From positions 27,081,323 through 27,145,322 of the forward strand of contig NC_083602.1 in NCBI RefSeq assembly GCF_029168945.1: DNA of 64,000 nt. Direction: 5' to 3'. Every line of letters begins with the position of its first letter. The stretch's first letter is position 1. Below the pieces are notes generated by a model. It had not been told where the DNA came from. It did not search any database and saw nothing but the letters and a program-made list of their open reading frames with translations. Of the stretch, positions 12,365 to 23,073 are shown piece by piece. The DNA is from Cannabis sativa. Taxonomy: Eukaryota; Streptophyta; Magnoliopsida; Rosales; Cannabaceae. The translations under genes and the position numbers were made by a program.

Positions 12365-14281
12365 TATTGGGTTTCATGCCCTAAATAAAACTCTTTACAA
12401 TCTGATTAGTTATCAACACAAGAAATTTGAAGTGATTGATGTTTGCATGAATTTTACATGCTAATTGTTTAATATGTTTATGACATTCACACACACAAAA
12501 TCAGTTAAATCCAGATCATATGTTTATTCACAATTACAGTATCGTCAACACAGTAGAATGTGATTGTGATCATATGAATTAAAAGCATTGGTCCCTGTTT
12601 CATCAGTGTTATTGGATTTACACTAATGTGATAATCAGCGATGATGTGTACTTACACTTGGAGTAAGTGTTATGTTCTTTCCAGGACATTAGTAAAGTAT
12701 ACTAGTTTCGAATGTATGGAGTATACATTGGATTGGACCGATATTGCAACTAAGTTAAGATATTACAAACTTACCGTTATATATATATATCTTTCCAAGT
12801 CAATATCAGTAGTTGATCTTAAGATTAAAAGAATCTAAATCCTGATATGCTTAGGCTCAACTCAGGAGTGCTATTCATGTTCTTTGATTTATTAGTTAAT
12901 CCTATTTTAGGTCAGGGTGATACGTATATTTTGGGAACATGATAGTATGATTGAGTGGGAGTGCTGAACATAAATATGGAATCTATAGCTTCTACTGGTG
13001 TATAGAAGTCAAGTGATGATTCCCTTCGAGCTTAGCAAAGAGAAGTCAATGGATGAGCTCTTGTTTAACTGACTAATCATTAGATCACTAAACACCATTT
13101 ACAGGTAGCTAAGTGTTTTAAGGGGCAAAATACATTGAGGGGTGAGAACAGTAAAGAAATCCCATCTTGATGTAGATCATCTATATAGAGGATCTTTAAA
13201 TCACAATAAGATTATAACAATGGTTAAATGAGATAGCATATTGATATCGTGGAATATACAATATGCTCTATATAAGTCTGAGAGTGCAATTCTAAGTTCT
13301 AAGAGTGGATTCAACGAAGAATTAATAAGTAGGAATTTACTTGGTAAATTTGGTTCACTTATTGGAAGCTGAGCATATAGATCCATGGTCCCCATTCTAG
13401 TTGAGAACATTCTGCTTGTAAGACTCATTAATTGATTCGTGATTGATCAATTATAATTCCAAAGTTAAACTATGTCTAATTTTATGAATTTTCACTAAGC
13501 AGGGGTGAAATTGTAAAGAAAAGAGATTCTAGGTTTATTTATTTATTAATGGACTTTATATGTCTAGTTAATAATTAAATTAAATGACAATATTATTTAA
13601 TAATCTATTTTAGTTATTAAATAATTAGTTTTGGCATTTAAAAGGTTAGAATTGGAAAATTGGCGTTTTTGAGAAAATAGAAATAAAATTTGATAAAACT
13701 GCAAAATCAAGTGGGACCCATAAACTACACCATGGCCGACCACTTATTGTGGAATTTTAAATTAATATTTCATTATTTTAATGCCAACTAATTCTAACCT
13801 AAACCTAGTAGTTGCCTACAAATAGAAAGTGATGGCTCAGTCAAATTATAAGTTTTCAACATATGCTTTCATTAGTTTTCTGACAGAAATTTCTCTCTTC
13901 AGAAAAACTGAGCCTTCTCCACTTTCTATACCTGGCCAAAATCATCCTTCTCTTTTCTTTCTTCATAAATTTCGACCCTAGTGAAAGAGTAAGTGCCCAC
14001 ACACAGCAAGCAGTAACTCAATCATAGATTGGAAGACTGTGAAGGATCAAACTTGAAGAAGAAGGACATTCGAGCTCAGATCTTGATTATACTTTGCTAC
14101 AGAAAGGATACAAAGGTTAGAGATCTGAGCGGAAGGAGACATTAATTCCACTGCATCAATGTAAGGTTTTCTTAACTTTATATATGTGTTTAATTTATCG
14201 TTTTAGAAAGTTCATATTTAGGGTGTTTAAACAACATACTTGTGAGTAGATCTAAGATCCTGGTAAAATAAAATTCCAACA
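12365..14281 (+). repeat. 5' LTR of A (type II)
   Basis: Begins TATTGGGTTTCATGCCC, a mutated form of TGTTGGGTTTTATGCCC, and ends AAAATTCCAACA. The TATA box is altered to TACAAATA at 13817-13824, whereas the 3' LTR keeps TATAAATA. A donor-like GTAAGG begins at 14161. Confidence 0.94.
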
Positions 14282-14283
14282 AC

Positions 14284-14300
14284 TGGCCTCAGAGCCATGG
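14284..14300 (+). other. Primer-binding site of A
   Basis: TGGCCTCAGAGCCATGG follows the 5' LTR by two bases. It resembles the initiator-Met tRNA PBS (TGGTATCAGAGC) with two changes. G and H have the same form on the minus strand. Confidence 0.8.
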
Positions 14301-14554
14301 TAATTGATTTACTTGCATGAAATTTGGACTTTAAAACGATTGTTTGTTATTTGGATGGTTTCATGTTGTATTGAGTGTTATATGATGATTGATTGATGTT
14401 GTTGATTTTTCGTGAAAAATAATTGAAATTTGGTTTCTAAAATTATTTTTATTGGATAGTATGGAAAAAATTAAGCAAGTTACTTTTTTACAGAACTCAA
14501 TTTCGATTTAATTTGAATTAGTTATGATTTTTTGAAGAATCGAAAAAAGATAAG

Positions 14555-14765
14555 GTGACTGTGCACCTACACGCGCGCGCGGATTCAGACAGCACGACCG
14601 TGCATTGCTGTCTGAATCCTTCATGCGCACGTGGATCACGTGTCTGAAGCCCCACCTACGCGCACGCAAAGGGCTGCAACCTCCCCTGTTCCGCCGAGGT
14701 TACTCGGCCAGTCACCCAGGGACGCGCGCGCGGACAGTATGCTTGGCATACTGTCCGTACAACTC
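14555..14765 (+). other. GC-rich hairpin island in leader of A
   Basis: Two strong inverted repeats: 14581-14594 with 14606-14619 (14-bp stem, 11-nt loop), and 14731-14742 with 14746-14757 (12-bp stem, loop TTG). Alternating CGCGCG runs lie beside them. Short open frames here (14605-14832) come from the GC content and are not conserved in other copies. Position just downstream of the PBS would suit an RNA dimerisation or packaging structure; this is inference. Confidence 0.7.
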
Positions 14766-15467
14766 CCAAAATTTTTGTTTTTCTTCGTTTTTCATGCTTT
14801 TTCATGGAATTAACTTCCGATTTTTTGTGTAGTTTTGTATTTATAGATTTACTATTCCTAATTCAACTCTAATTATCATAATTAATTAATTTAATATTTT
14901 TTAAAATCTAATTCATGATATTAGTGTAAATTGAATTTGAAATTAGTAAATATCTATCTTTTTGCTTAATTATTTATCTTATTTTTAAATTTGATTATAT
15001 CTTATCTTATTTTTAAATTTAAGGTGAGATATTAAATTTTTTAAATTAATTTTTTTAAAAAAATATTTTGACCTTATTTAAATTTAAAATAAGATAACTA
15101 TAATCATGTAATTTTAAATAGATGTAAGATATTTTGTTATTTTATTTATTTAAATTAAATTTAAAATCTGAAAAAGATATTTAATTTATATTTTCTAATT
15201 TTTATTTATAAAATAACATTTAATTTTTAAAAGTAGTTAGCAAATTTTGAAATGATATTTAGGTTAGTTGAAACCTAATTTTTCAAAATCGTAGGTTTAA
15301 TTTTAAATATATTTTTTTGATAATTTTGAAATTTAAAATTAATTTTATTTTGGAAAAATAAATTAATATTATTATTTATTTTATTTTTCAGAATTAAATA
15401 TTTATTTTATTTATTTAATTAATTTAATTAATTTCGAAATCTATTTATTTAAAATTAAATAAATCCT

Positions 15468-15982
15468 ACTTCCAACTATCCAGCTAACCTTGTTGCAGGA
15501 GTATGTGGTTTTAGCTTGTGTGTAAGTTTTCAAAACCTATTATTACTTGATTGCAAATAGCCATGGTTACTTCTTGCCAAATCTAATGATCTGATGGCTC
15601 CCTTGGTCAAGTAAATAATTTGTAACAGGTAATTTTTACAATCTTCTTTCATATGTGTATGATCTAGCAACATGATAGGATCCATTCAAATGTATGCCTG
15701 TGTGAGCCTATATATTTATTTTATTATATAGATGCATATAGGTTGTTGCTAAATAAAATGTCACACCATGATAGATTTTATTTAGGTCCATTTAGTTATT
15801 GGACCTATTCAATTAATAACAGTTATTTATTTTAAGGTTAAATTCCTCTCTTTTGGGCCTTCTGTGAGAGTTGGGAGCCATAGAAGTGAGTACGACATAC
15901 TGAACCCAGCACCCCCTCACATGAACTACCCCAATTGTGAATGCCCATTTGCCTGATTTAAATAACTGTACTAGGTTAATTA
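15468..15982 (+). other. Conserved leader cassette of A with predicted micro-exon
   Basis: More balanced base composition and much better conserved among A, B, G and H than its surroundings. TTGTTGCAG ends at 15498, followed by 23 nt (15499-15521) and GTAAGTTTT from 15522. A second AG/GT-like site (aacaggtaa) lies near 15630. No frame is open throughout and no host gene is recognised. Confidence 0.6.
15499..15521 (+). other. Predicted 23-nt micro-exon (A)
   Basis: Bounded by a pyrimidine/G-rich acceptor ending CAG and a consensus donor GTAAGT. The same segment with the same borders occurs in G (42698-42720), H (50924-50946) and, with 22 nt, B (9439-9460). It could join the LTR donor (GTAAGG at 14161) to the acceptor ending at 18007, just before gag. 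Prediction only. Confidence 0.4.
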
Positions 15983-17490
15983 TATTAGTTTGACCTAATA
16001 AAATTAATTAGCAACATAATTAACTTTTAAAATATATGATTTTTTTTTCATTTTAATATTTTAAGGTTAATTTTAAGAAAAACACTTTTAGTTTTAGATA
16101 TTATTTCTAGATAAACTATTTGTATTTTTCTTGTATTTAATTAAATATAGAATTTTAACTAACTAGATTCTTTCTGGAACTTATTTAATTAAATATTCCT
16201 ATTTAAGTTATAAATTAGTTGTATCAGCGGATTTTTCTTATCTAACTTAAATTTGAATATTTTATTTAAATTTTAAATCAAGTTGAGGAATCCTAGGCAT
16301 TAGTTATTAAAGATTCTTAAGATAGTTTTTTTAAGTTAATATCTTTTCGAATATTAACTTAAAATGGAATATTTTAGATATTTTTTAGGTTAACATATTT
16401 TCGAATATTAACTTAAAAAGATATCTTCAAATTAAGTGGTTATAACTTAATTTTTGATATTTGATTAAATCTAAATTTGAAATTATTTAAGTTTTAGATT
16501 TTTTCTATATAACTTAAATTAGATATTTTTCAAATTTTTGTTGAAAAGATACTTAGTCAAATAAGATATTTTCTAGATAGTTATTTCTAGACTACTTATT
16601 ATTTCTAATATTTAAATAGGAAAATTTTATACTTTGTGAAATTAATTATTTAAATAATTAACTTTGGTACAATTTTATTTAAGTATATTTTTCCTAGTAT
16701 TAAACTAGAAATTAATAATTAAGCCTTCTCTACACTTAATTATTTATTTCTTGAATTTAATACATTTAATTAACTTGAAAAATTTAAATATCTAAGTTGA
16801 TTTTCATCATGATACTTAAATATTTATTTTTCATGACACTTAATTAAATAGAAAATTATTTTTAGGCTGAAATTTAATTTTTCAACTTAAACTCAAATAA
16901 TTTTCAAAATATATATTTTTTTATTTTATTAATCAATTTCAAAAATTGCATTTTAATTATGCAATATTTTCAAATTTTTTATTTTGAAAAATAGATTGAG
17001 TTGTAGATTAATTATTTATTTTAATTAATTCTTGGACCAACTTAAATCAATGATTTTTTTATTTAATTGATTAATTTAAAACAAATGAATTAAAATATAT
17101 ATTATTAGAAATTGAATTAACTAGTCAAAAGAAAATCTAGATAGATGATATTTTTGCTTGAAGTATTTCTTTTCTATTTTTATTATTTTTCGAAAATTGT
17201 ATAATTATACTTAATTTTTCGAATACAATAAATATATTCTCAAGGAAATTTTTAAGTTGCTAATTAATCTAATTTAATTCAACTTAAATTAATTTCCTTA
17301 ATATTTATATTTAAGATTATTACTAAGATGGAAATAATTAATTTTATTTCAATCACCATCTAACTATAATTTTATAAATATTATATTAAATTCTTATTTT
17401 TGAATTTCAATTCTAAATTTCGAATTTAATGAGAATTTATTTATTAGAATAATAAATAAAATACATTTTAAAGAATGAGCTTTATTATTA

Positions 17491-18024
17491 TTAAGATATT
17501 CGATCTCCATTGTTGGTTTTACATCGCGTTTGTTTTAGTGAGTAATCCTCCCTAATGGAGGAACGTTCATTAGCAATTTCGCACCGTTTAATCTCGAAAG
17601 ATAAGTAGTTTGTAAGTGTTTTATATGGTATAGATCACCCTAATGGTGGCGACCATATTTGACTTGCAAATTGCGAAACAATGGTAGTAGCTCATAAGAT
17701 AGAATAGCCTTAGCTCTCGCCTAAACGGGACAACGCTGGATTCCAATCTTGATCGAATAAAAGGTTGCTAGAATGTTTAACATTTTAGATGAGCTGACAA
17801 CTCTATTCAATAGATGGTAGCTTTGACTCTCGCCTAAACGGGACGCTGATATCAGTTTATTGAAAAACCTTGGAAATTATTTAGGATTGAATTTTTTTTT
17901 GAGTATTTTCTCATATCATTCCTAATTGCTATGTGCTTATAATTTCTGAATTGATTTTGTGTGAAACCATTATTAATTTCTATTTGTTGATTTCTATTAT
18001 TTTGTAGTATCCTGTATTATCAAA
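17491..18024 (+). other. Pre-gag leader module of A with twin motif
   Basis: Contains CTCTCGCCTAAACGGGAC at 17714-17731 and again at 17827-17844, 113 bp start to start, with gagctgacaactctattcaa between. Sequence and spacing recur in B, C, G and H. TTTTGTAG ending at 18007 is a good acceptor 17 bp before the gag ATG at 18025. Confidence 0.65.
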
Positions 18025-18890
18025 ATGAATCCCATGTTATCACTGTTAACTGAAAACAAGCTGAATGGATCTAACTTTAATAAGTGGAATGAGAACATTA
18101 ATATTGCTCTCATAGGAGAAAGTGCCTTGTTTGTTTTAACTGAGCCGTTACCTGAAGTGCCTGGGGACAATGCTTCCAAAGCTGTGAAAGAAAAGTATGA
18201 GCGTTGGCAGAAAGCAAATGACAAAGCTCTATACTTTATGCTTTCTAGCATGTCGATACCCTCAAAACTCGGTTTTCTAAAACCGAGAAGGCTGCTGAAG
18301 TTATAACGAAGTTAAATGAACTATTCGGTAAGGCATCACTTCAGTCACGCTTTGACGCGACTAAGAAGTACATTAATGCACGGATGGAACCTCATCAAAA
18401 CGTGCGTGATCATGTTCTCCTCATGTCCAGTTATTTCCAAGAAGCCCAGGATCATGGTGCTGAAATGGACAGTGCTACTCAAGTAAGTCTTATCTTGAAT
18501 AACCTGACTCCAGCATTTCTACCATACACATCAAATTATGTCATGAATAAGAAGGAAATTGACTTTCATGAATTAGTCAATGACCTTCAAACTTATGAAA
18601 ATTTGATTGGAGGACCCAAGAAGAAAGGGAGTAAACCTCACAATCCTGGGAATGGTAATGGGACGATGACACCTGAAGCAAATGTTGCCTCTGCTTCGAA
18701 GCCCAAATCGAAGAAGAAGTGGAAGAACACCAAGAAGCGAACAAAAGCCATAAAGAATAAAAAGGCTGCTCCTTCTGGTGATGCTACACTTAAAGGAAAG
18801 TGTTTCTATTGCAATGAAAAATGTCATTGGAAACCCCAATGTCCTAAACTTCTTGCGAAGAAACAAGGTATTTCTATTTATAAACTTTAA
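18025..18890 (+). pseudogene. gag: Copia gag (UBN2 type) of A, one frameshift
   Basis: Encodes the capsid-nucleocapsid protein that would form virus-like particles. The N-terminal frame (18025-18306, start MNPMLSLLTENKLNG) breaks near 18252, where one base is missing compared with the intact copy at 47557-48417. The reading continues in another frame to the stop at 18888-18890. The C-terminal part has a basic Lys-rich stretch and one CCHC knuckle (CFYCNEKCHWKPQC, canonical spacing, with Cys in place of the usual Gly before His). No protease or integrase frame follows. Confidence 0.9.
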
Positions 18891-18989
18891 GAGTTTTAGT
18901 GAATTATTATCCAATTGGATTTATGATTCTGGACTAACTTTGTTTATTTGTTTTCTTCTTCTTATAGGCCAAGCTACTTGAACTTAATT

Positions 18990-20708
18990 GAGTTGGATCG
19001 GAAAGCTGGACTAAGGGTGAAATCGTCCAGATGAAGATGAAGCTCTTCAATTTATTTTTTGAATTAATTGTTTTAGTTTAAAAACAATTTGGATTTCAAA
19101 TTTTAGTTAGGGATATTTATTCTTGTTTCTCTCATATTGTTGCAATACATTTTTTTTTTATTATTATTATTAATAAAGTTTATTTTCGAATTCCACCATT
19201 GCAATTTATGAGAATGAGCCTCATTTATTTTATCTTCATCAACAATTACCACATTATATTTATATGTTTGTATGTGTAAGTATTTTTATTATTGATGCAA
19301 ATTCTATAATATTCACAACTCTTCATAGAGTTATAATAAATAAACACTAGAAATTATTTCTATGTTTATTAATAATTGTTCAATCTAATACAATTATTAA
19401 GAATTTGTTTACTAAAAGGATCTTTTGATCTGATAGGGGTGGAGAAAAGTTAAGAAAACTATGCAGTTCAACGATCTTTTACATCTAATGAACTCTGGAT
19501 AGAATTCAACTCCACATAAACTCTATCACACTAAGAGAATCATGATCTTTACAACCTTTAGGGGTGGATCATAATCTCTATATACTTAGGGTGGAGGTTA
19601 TCCATAGTACCCTATATGTATATACTTAGGGGTGGAGTATATTCCACAATTCCCTATGTAACACATATTTTCTTTAAACATGGAAATAATATAATGAGTT
19701 AGCTATTATCAATATAAATTCTTAATCTTGATTGTATGCTCCATTTCGATTTTACTGTTGTAAGTAAAAGTTTGATACCTTTGAAAGTTCTTTGATAAAG
19801 TTTCACACTACCTTAATTGAGTGGGAGAATTTTAAAATTCTATACCCATCTTCATCAGGTTGATACTTGTGATAGGTACTTAAGAACACTACTGAAAAGC
19901 AAATCTAACCATTCACATGGATATGAATAGCTTATCAGAATTATGAGAATGAGATAAAGAACTCTAGTTCAGTCTATTCGAATGACTTGAACCTAGAATT
20001 CCTAATCCTCATAAAATTTTATGGTATCTTAATTTTGATTACTTTATCTCTAGCATGTATTTTTCACTTCAAATACTAGTCTGCTATGTTGATGACTTAG
20101 TCTTTACTTAAAGTTTCAGACTAATACAAAAGTCACAACTAGGTAATTCTCTAAACAATCAGAGGTTAAAAGTATTATTTAACCAGACATCTGTTATTGA
20201 GTGGGAGCTATCTGAGATGTAATCAAATAGGGAACATTAGAAGATATTCAAGAAAGATTTATTAAAGTGATCTATATGTTAGATATTAACGAACTGTGTA
20301 TCAGTTGTCCTTGTATCTCACCATCTAATTTCGAGATCTTTGAGATGGTGCTTACTTTGGGTGTGGAGGAATTATTCTATAATAATTCAAGCTCTACCAG
20401 AGAAAAACTATAACTTTGTGAATTCGAAAATCGAAGAAAGTTATATCACTGAAGAAAAGTCTACACTGTATTATCTCAATTACATATTTTAAAATATGAG
20501 AGGTATGTGTTCTGTTAATTCAGATGTACTTTTAAAACAATAAAGATTTCAGTATCCCTTGATCAGTAAAGCATACAGTAAAGGATGTTTCATAAGTGAA
20601 TTTATGAACTAGTTTCCAGAAATTTGGGTGGATTCAAACGTGCTACACTTGATCTGAAGATCAAGACATCAGATTGACCTATTTTCACAGTTTGTTTTAT
20701 GTTAGTCC
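18990..20708 (+). pseudogene. Eroded pol region of A
   Basis: Noncoding, but landmarks of copia pol persist: a SDRGGE-like integrase trace (19428-19446) and an RT active-site trace YVDDL at 20085-20099 inside a short frame ILVCYVDDLVFT. An RNase H-like trace follows about 20200-20350. Compared with a full copia pol of roughly 3-4 kb only about 1.7 kb remains. Short purine motifs (aggggtgga, gagtgggag) recur through it. Confidence 0.7.
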
Positions 20709-20719
20709 AAGTGGGAGTT
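20709..20719 (+). other. Polypurine tract of A
   Basis: AAGTGGGAGTT directly before the TG of the 3' LTR; primer for plus-strand synthesis. Confidence 0.88.
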
Positions 20720-22633
20720 TGTTGGGTTTTATGCCCTAAATAAAACTCTTTACAATCTGATTAGTTATCAACACAAGAAATTTGAAGTGATTGATGTTTG
20801 CATGAATTTTACATGCTAATGGTTTAATATGTTTATTACATTCACACACACAAAATCAGTTAAATCCAGATCATATGTTTATTCACAATTACAGTATCGT
20901 CAACACAGTGGAATGTGATTGTGATCATATGAATCAAAAGACTTGGTCACTGTTTCATCAGTGTTATTGGATTTACACTAATGTGATAATCATCGATGAT
21001 GTGTACTTACACTTGGAGTAAGTGTTATGTTCTTTCCAAGACATTAGTAAAGTATACTAGTTCCGAATGTATGGAGTATACATTCGACTGGACCGATATT
21101 GCAACTAAGTTAAGATATTACAAACTTACCGTTATATATATCTTTCCAAGTCAATATCAGTAGTTGATCTTAAGATTAAAAGAATCTAAATCCTGATATG
21201 CTTAGGCTCAACTCAGGAGTGCTATTCATGTTCTTTGATTTATTAGTTAAGCCTACTTTTAGGTCAGGGTGATACGTATATTTTGGGAACATGATAGTAT
21301 GATTGAGTGGGAGTGCTGAACATAAATATGGAATCTATAGCTTCTACTGGTGTATAGAAGTCAAGTGATGATTCCCTTCGAGCTTAGCAAATAGAAGTAA
21401 ATGGATGAGCTCTTGTTTGACTGACTAATCATTAGATCACTAAACACCATTTACAGGTAGCTAAGTGTTTTAAGGGGCAAAATACATTGAGGGGTGAGAA
21501 CGGTAAAGAAATCCCATCTCGATGTAGATCATCTATATAGAGGATCTTTAAATCACAATAAGATTATAACAATGGTTAAATGAGATAGCATATTGATATC
21601 GTGGAACATACAATATGCTCTATATAAGTCTGAGAGTGCAATTCTAAGTTCTAAGAGTGGATTCAACGAAGAATTAATAAGTAGGAATTTACTTGGTAAA
21701 TTTGGTTCACTTATTGGAAGCTGAGCATATAGATCCATGGTCCCCATTCTAGTTGAGAACATTCTGCTTGTAAGACTCATTAATTGATTCGTGATTGATC
21801 AATTATAATTCTAAAGTTAGACTATGTCTAATTTTATGAATTTTCACTAAGCTGGGGTGAAATTGTAAAGAAAAGAGATTCTAGGTTTATTTATTCATTA
21901 ATGGACTTTATATGTCTAGTTTATAATTAAATTAAATGACAATATTATTTAATAATCTATTTTAGTTATAAAATAATTAGTTTTGGCATTTAAAAGGTTA
22001 GAATTGGAAAATTGGCATTTTTGAGAAAATAGAAATAAAATTTGATAAAACTGCAAAATCAAGTGGGGCCCATAAACTACACCATGGCCGGCCACTTATT
22101 GTGGGATTTCAAATTAATATTTTCATTATTTTAATGCCAAATAATTCCTAACCTAAACCTAGTAGTTGCCTATAAATAGAAAGTGATGGCTCAGTGAAAT
22201 TATAAGTTTTCAACATATGCTTTCATTAGTTTTCTGACAGAAATTTCTCTCTTCTGAAAAATTGAGCCTTCTCCACTTTCTATACCTGGCCGAAATCATC
22301 CTTCTCTTTTCTTTCTTCACAAATTTCGACCCTAGTGAAAGAGTAAGTGCCCACACACAGCAAACAGTAACTCAATCATAGATTGGAAGACTGTGAAGGA
22401 TCAAACTTGAAGAAGAAGGATATTCGGGCTCAGATCTTGATTATACTTTGCTACAAAAAGGATACAAGGGTTAGAGATCTGAGCGGAAGGAGACATTAAT
22501 TCCGCTGCATCAATGTAAGGTTTTCTTAACTTTATATGTGTTTAATTTATCGTTTTAGAAAGTTCTTATTTAGGGTGTTTAAACAACATACTTGTGAGTA
22601 GATCTAAGATCCTGGTAAAATAAAATTCCAACA
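20720..22633 (+). repeat. 3' LTR of A (type II)
   Basis: TGTTGGGTTTTATGCCC to AAAATTCCAACA, 1914 bp, followed by the TSD GGATC. Matches the 5' LTR along its whole length with scattered substitutions. TATAAATA is intact at 22171-22178. Confidence 0.95.
22171..22178 (+). promoter_or_regulatory. TATA box in 3' LTR of A
   Basis: TATAAATA at the family position. Transcription from here would read out of A into the split B LTR in antisense. Confidence 0.65.
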
Positions 22634-22638
22634 GGATC
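22634..22638. repeat. TSD GGATC right of A
   Basis: Second copy of the 5-bp duplication, partner of 12360-12364. Confidence 0.95.
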
Positions 22639-23073
22639 AACTAGGCGATATTGACTTGCATAGATATGACGGTAAGTTTAATAAATCTAAGTCAAAGTTC
22701 AATATCGGTCACTTCCGATGCATACTCCATGCATCCAACCTGAGCTTTACTTTAACCAGTGCTCTGGAAAGAACATAGCATTTCTCCAAATGCAAGTAAA
22801 CTCTGTTGTAGATTATCATATCAGTAAAACCCTATGTCTGATAAATCTAGGAAACTTTATTCACATAGTCATGTTTACTTTCCAATGTGTTGACGGCACA
22901 ATAAACAGGATCAAGTATGTGAAAAGGGTTTCAGATGAATTTATACATTATGTACATATAATCATGAAATAAATCATGTGAACCATGCAACATTAAATGT
23001 TATTTCTGATCTATATTAATAAGTAAATCTGATTATACTAAAATGAGTTTTATTTAGGGCATAAAACCAAACA
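22639..23073 (-). repeat. 5' LTR of B, left part (element start), after the A insertion
   Basis: Continues the B LTR exactly where 12364 stopped and ends GGGCATAAAACCAAACA, the reverse of a slightly altered LTR start (TGTTTGG for TGTTGGG). The next bases are gypsy gag sequence of E. Confidence 0.9.

Larger units (their letters stand above)
14301..17490 (+). other. Leader of A, noncoding, AT-rich
   Basis: About 3.2 kb with no credible coding frame, dominated by A/T runs. It contains the GC island (14555-14765) and the conserved cassette (15468-15982). The distance from LTR end to gag ATG is 3743 bp, unusually long for a copia element. Confidence 0.8.
12365..22633 (+). mobile_element. Complete copia element A (type II, 10269 bp)
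   Basis: Both LTRs, PBS, PPT and a perfect 5-bp TSD are present. Internal order: 3.7-kb leader, frameshifted gag, decayed pol, PPT. It lies inside the LTR of B, a member of the same family in the other orientation. The two LTRs (1917 and 1914 bp) differ at scattered sites, including the first dinucleotide of the 5' LTR (TA instead of TG), so the insertion is not brand new. With pol lost it cannot move by itself. Confidence 0.95.
5976..23073 (-). mobile_element. Copia element B (type I), minus, split by element A
   Basis: In its own direction B reads 5' LTR (23073-22639 then 12364-10540), PBS, leader, then pol remnants up to 5976, where C interrupts it. Positions 5976 to about 8198 are the reverse complement of C 1 to about 2237. 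A (12365-22633) lies inside its 5' LTR. B itself adjoins gypsy element E at 23073/23074 in the middle of the E gag, so B is inserted in E. The 3' half of B is outside the window. No gag frame is visible. Confidence 0.85.

Noticed and set aside
14605..14832. Plus-strand frames of 60-75 aa in the leader of A
   Set aside because: They arise in the GC-rich island, which differs in every other copy.
15468..15982. Captured host gene exons in the leader cassette
   Set aside because: Composition and splice-like sites suggested it, but no frame gives a recognisable protein; kept only as a conserved noncoding cassette.
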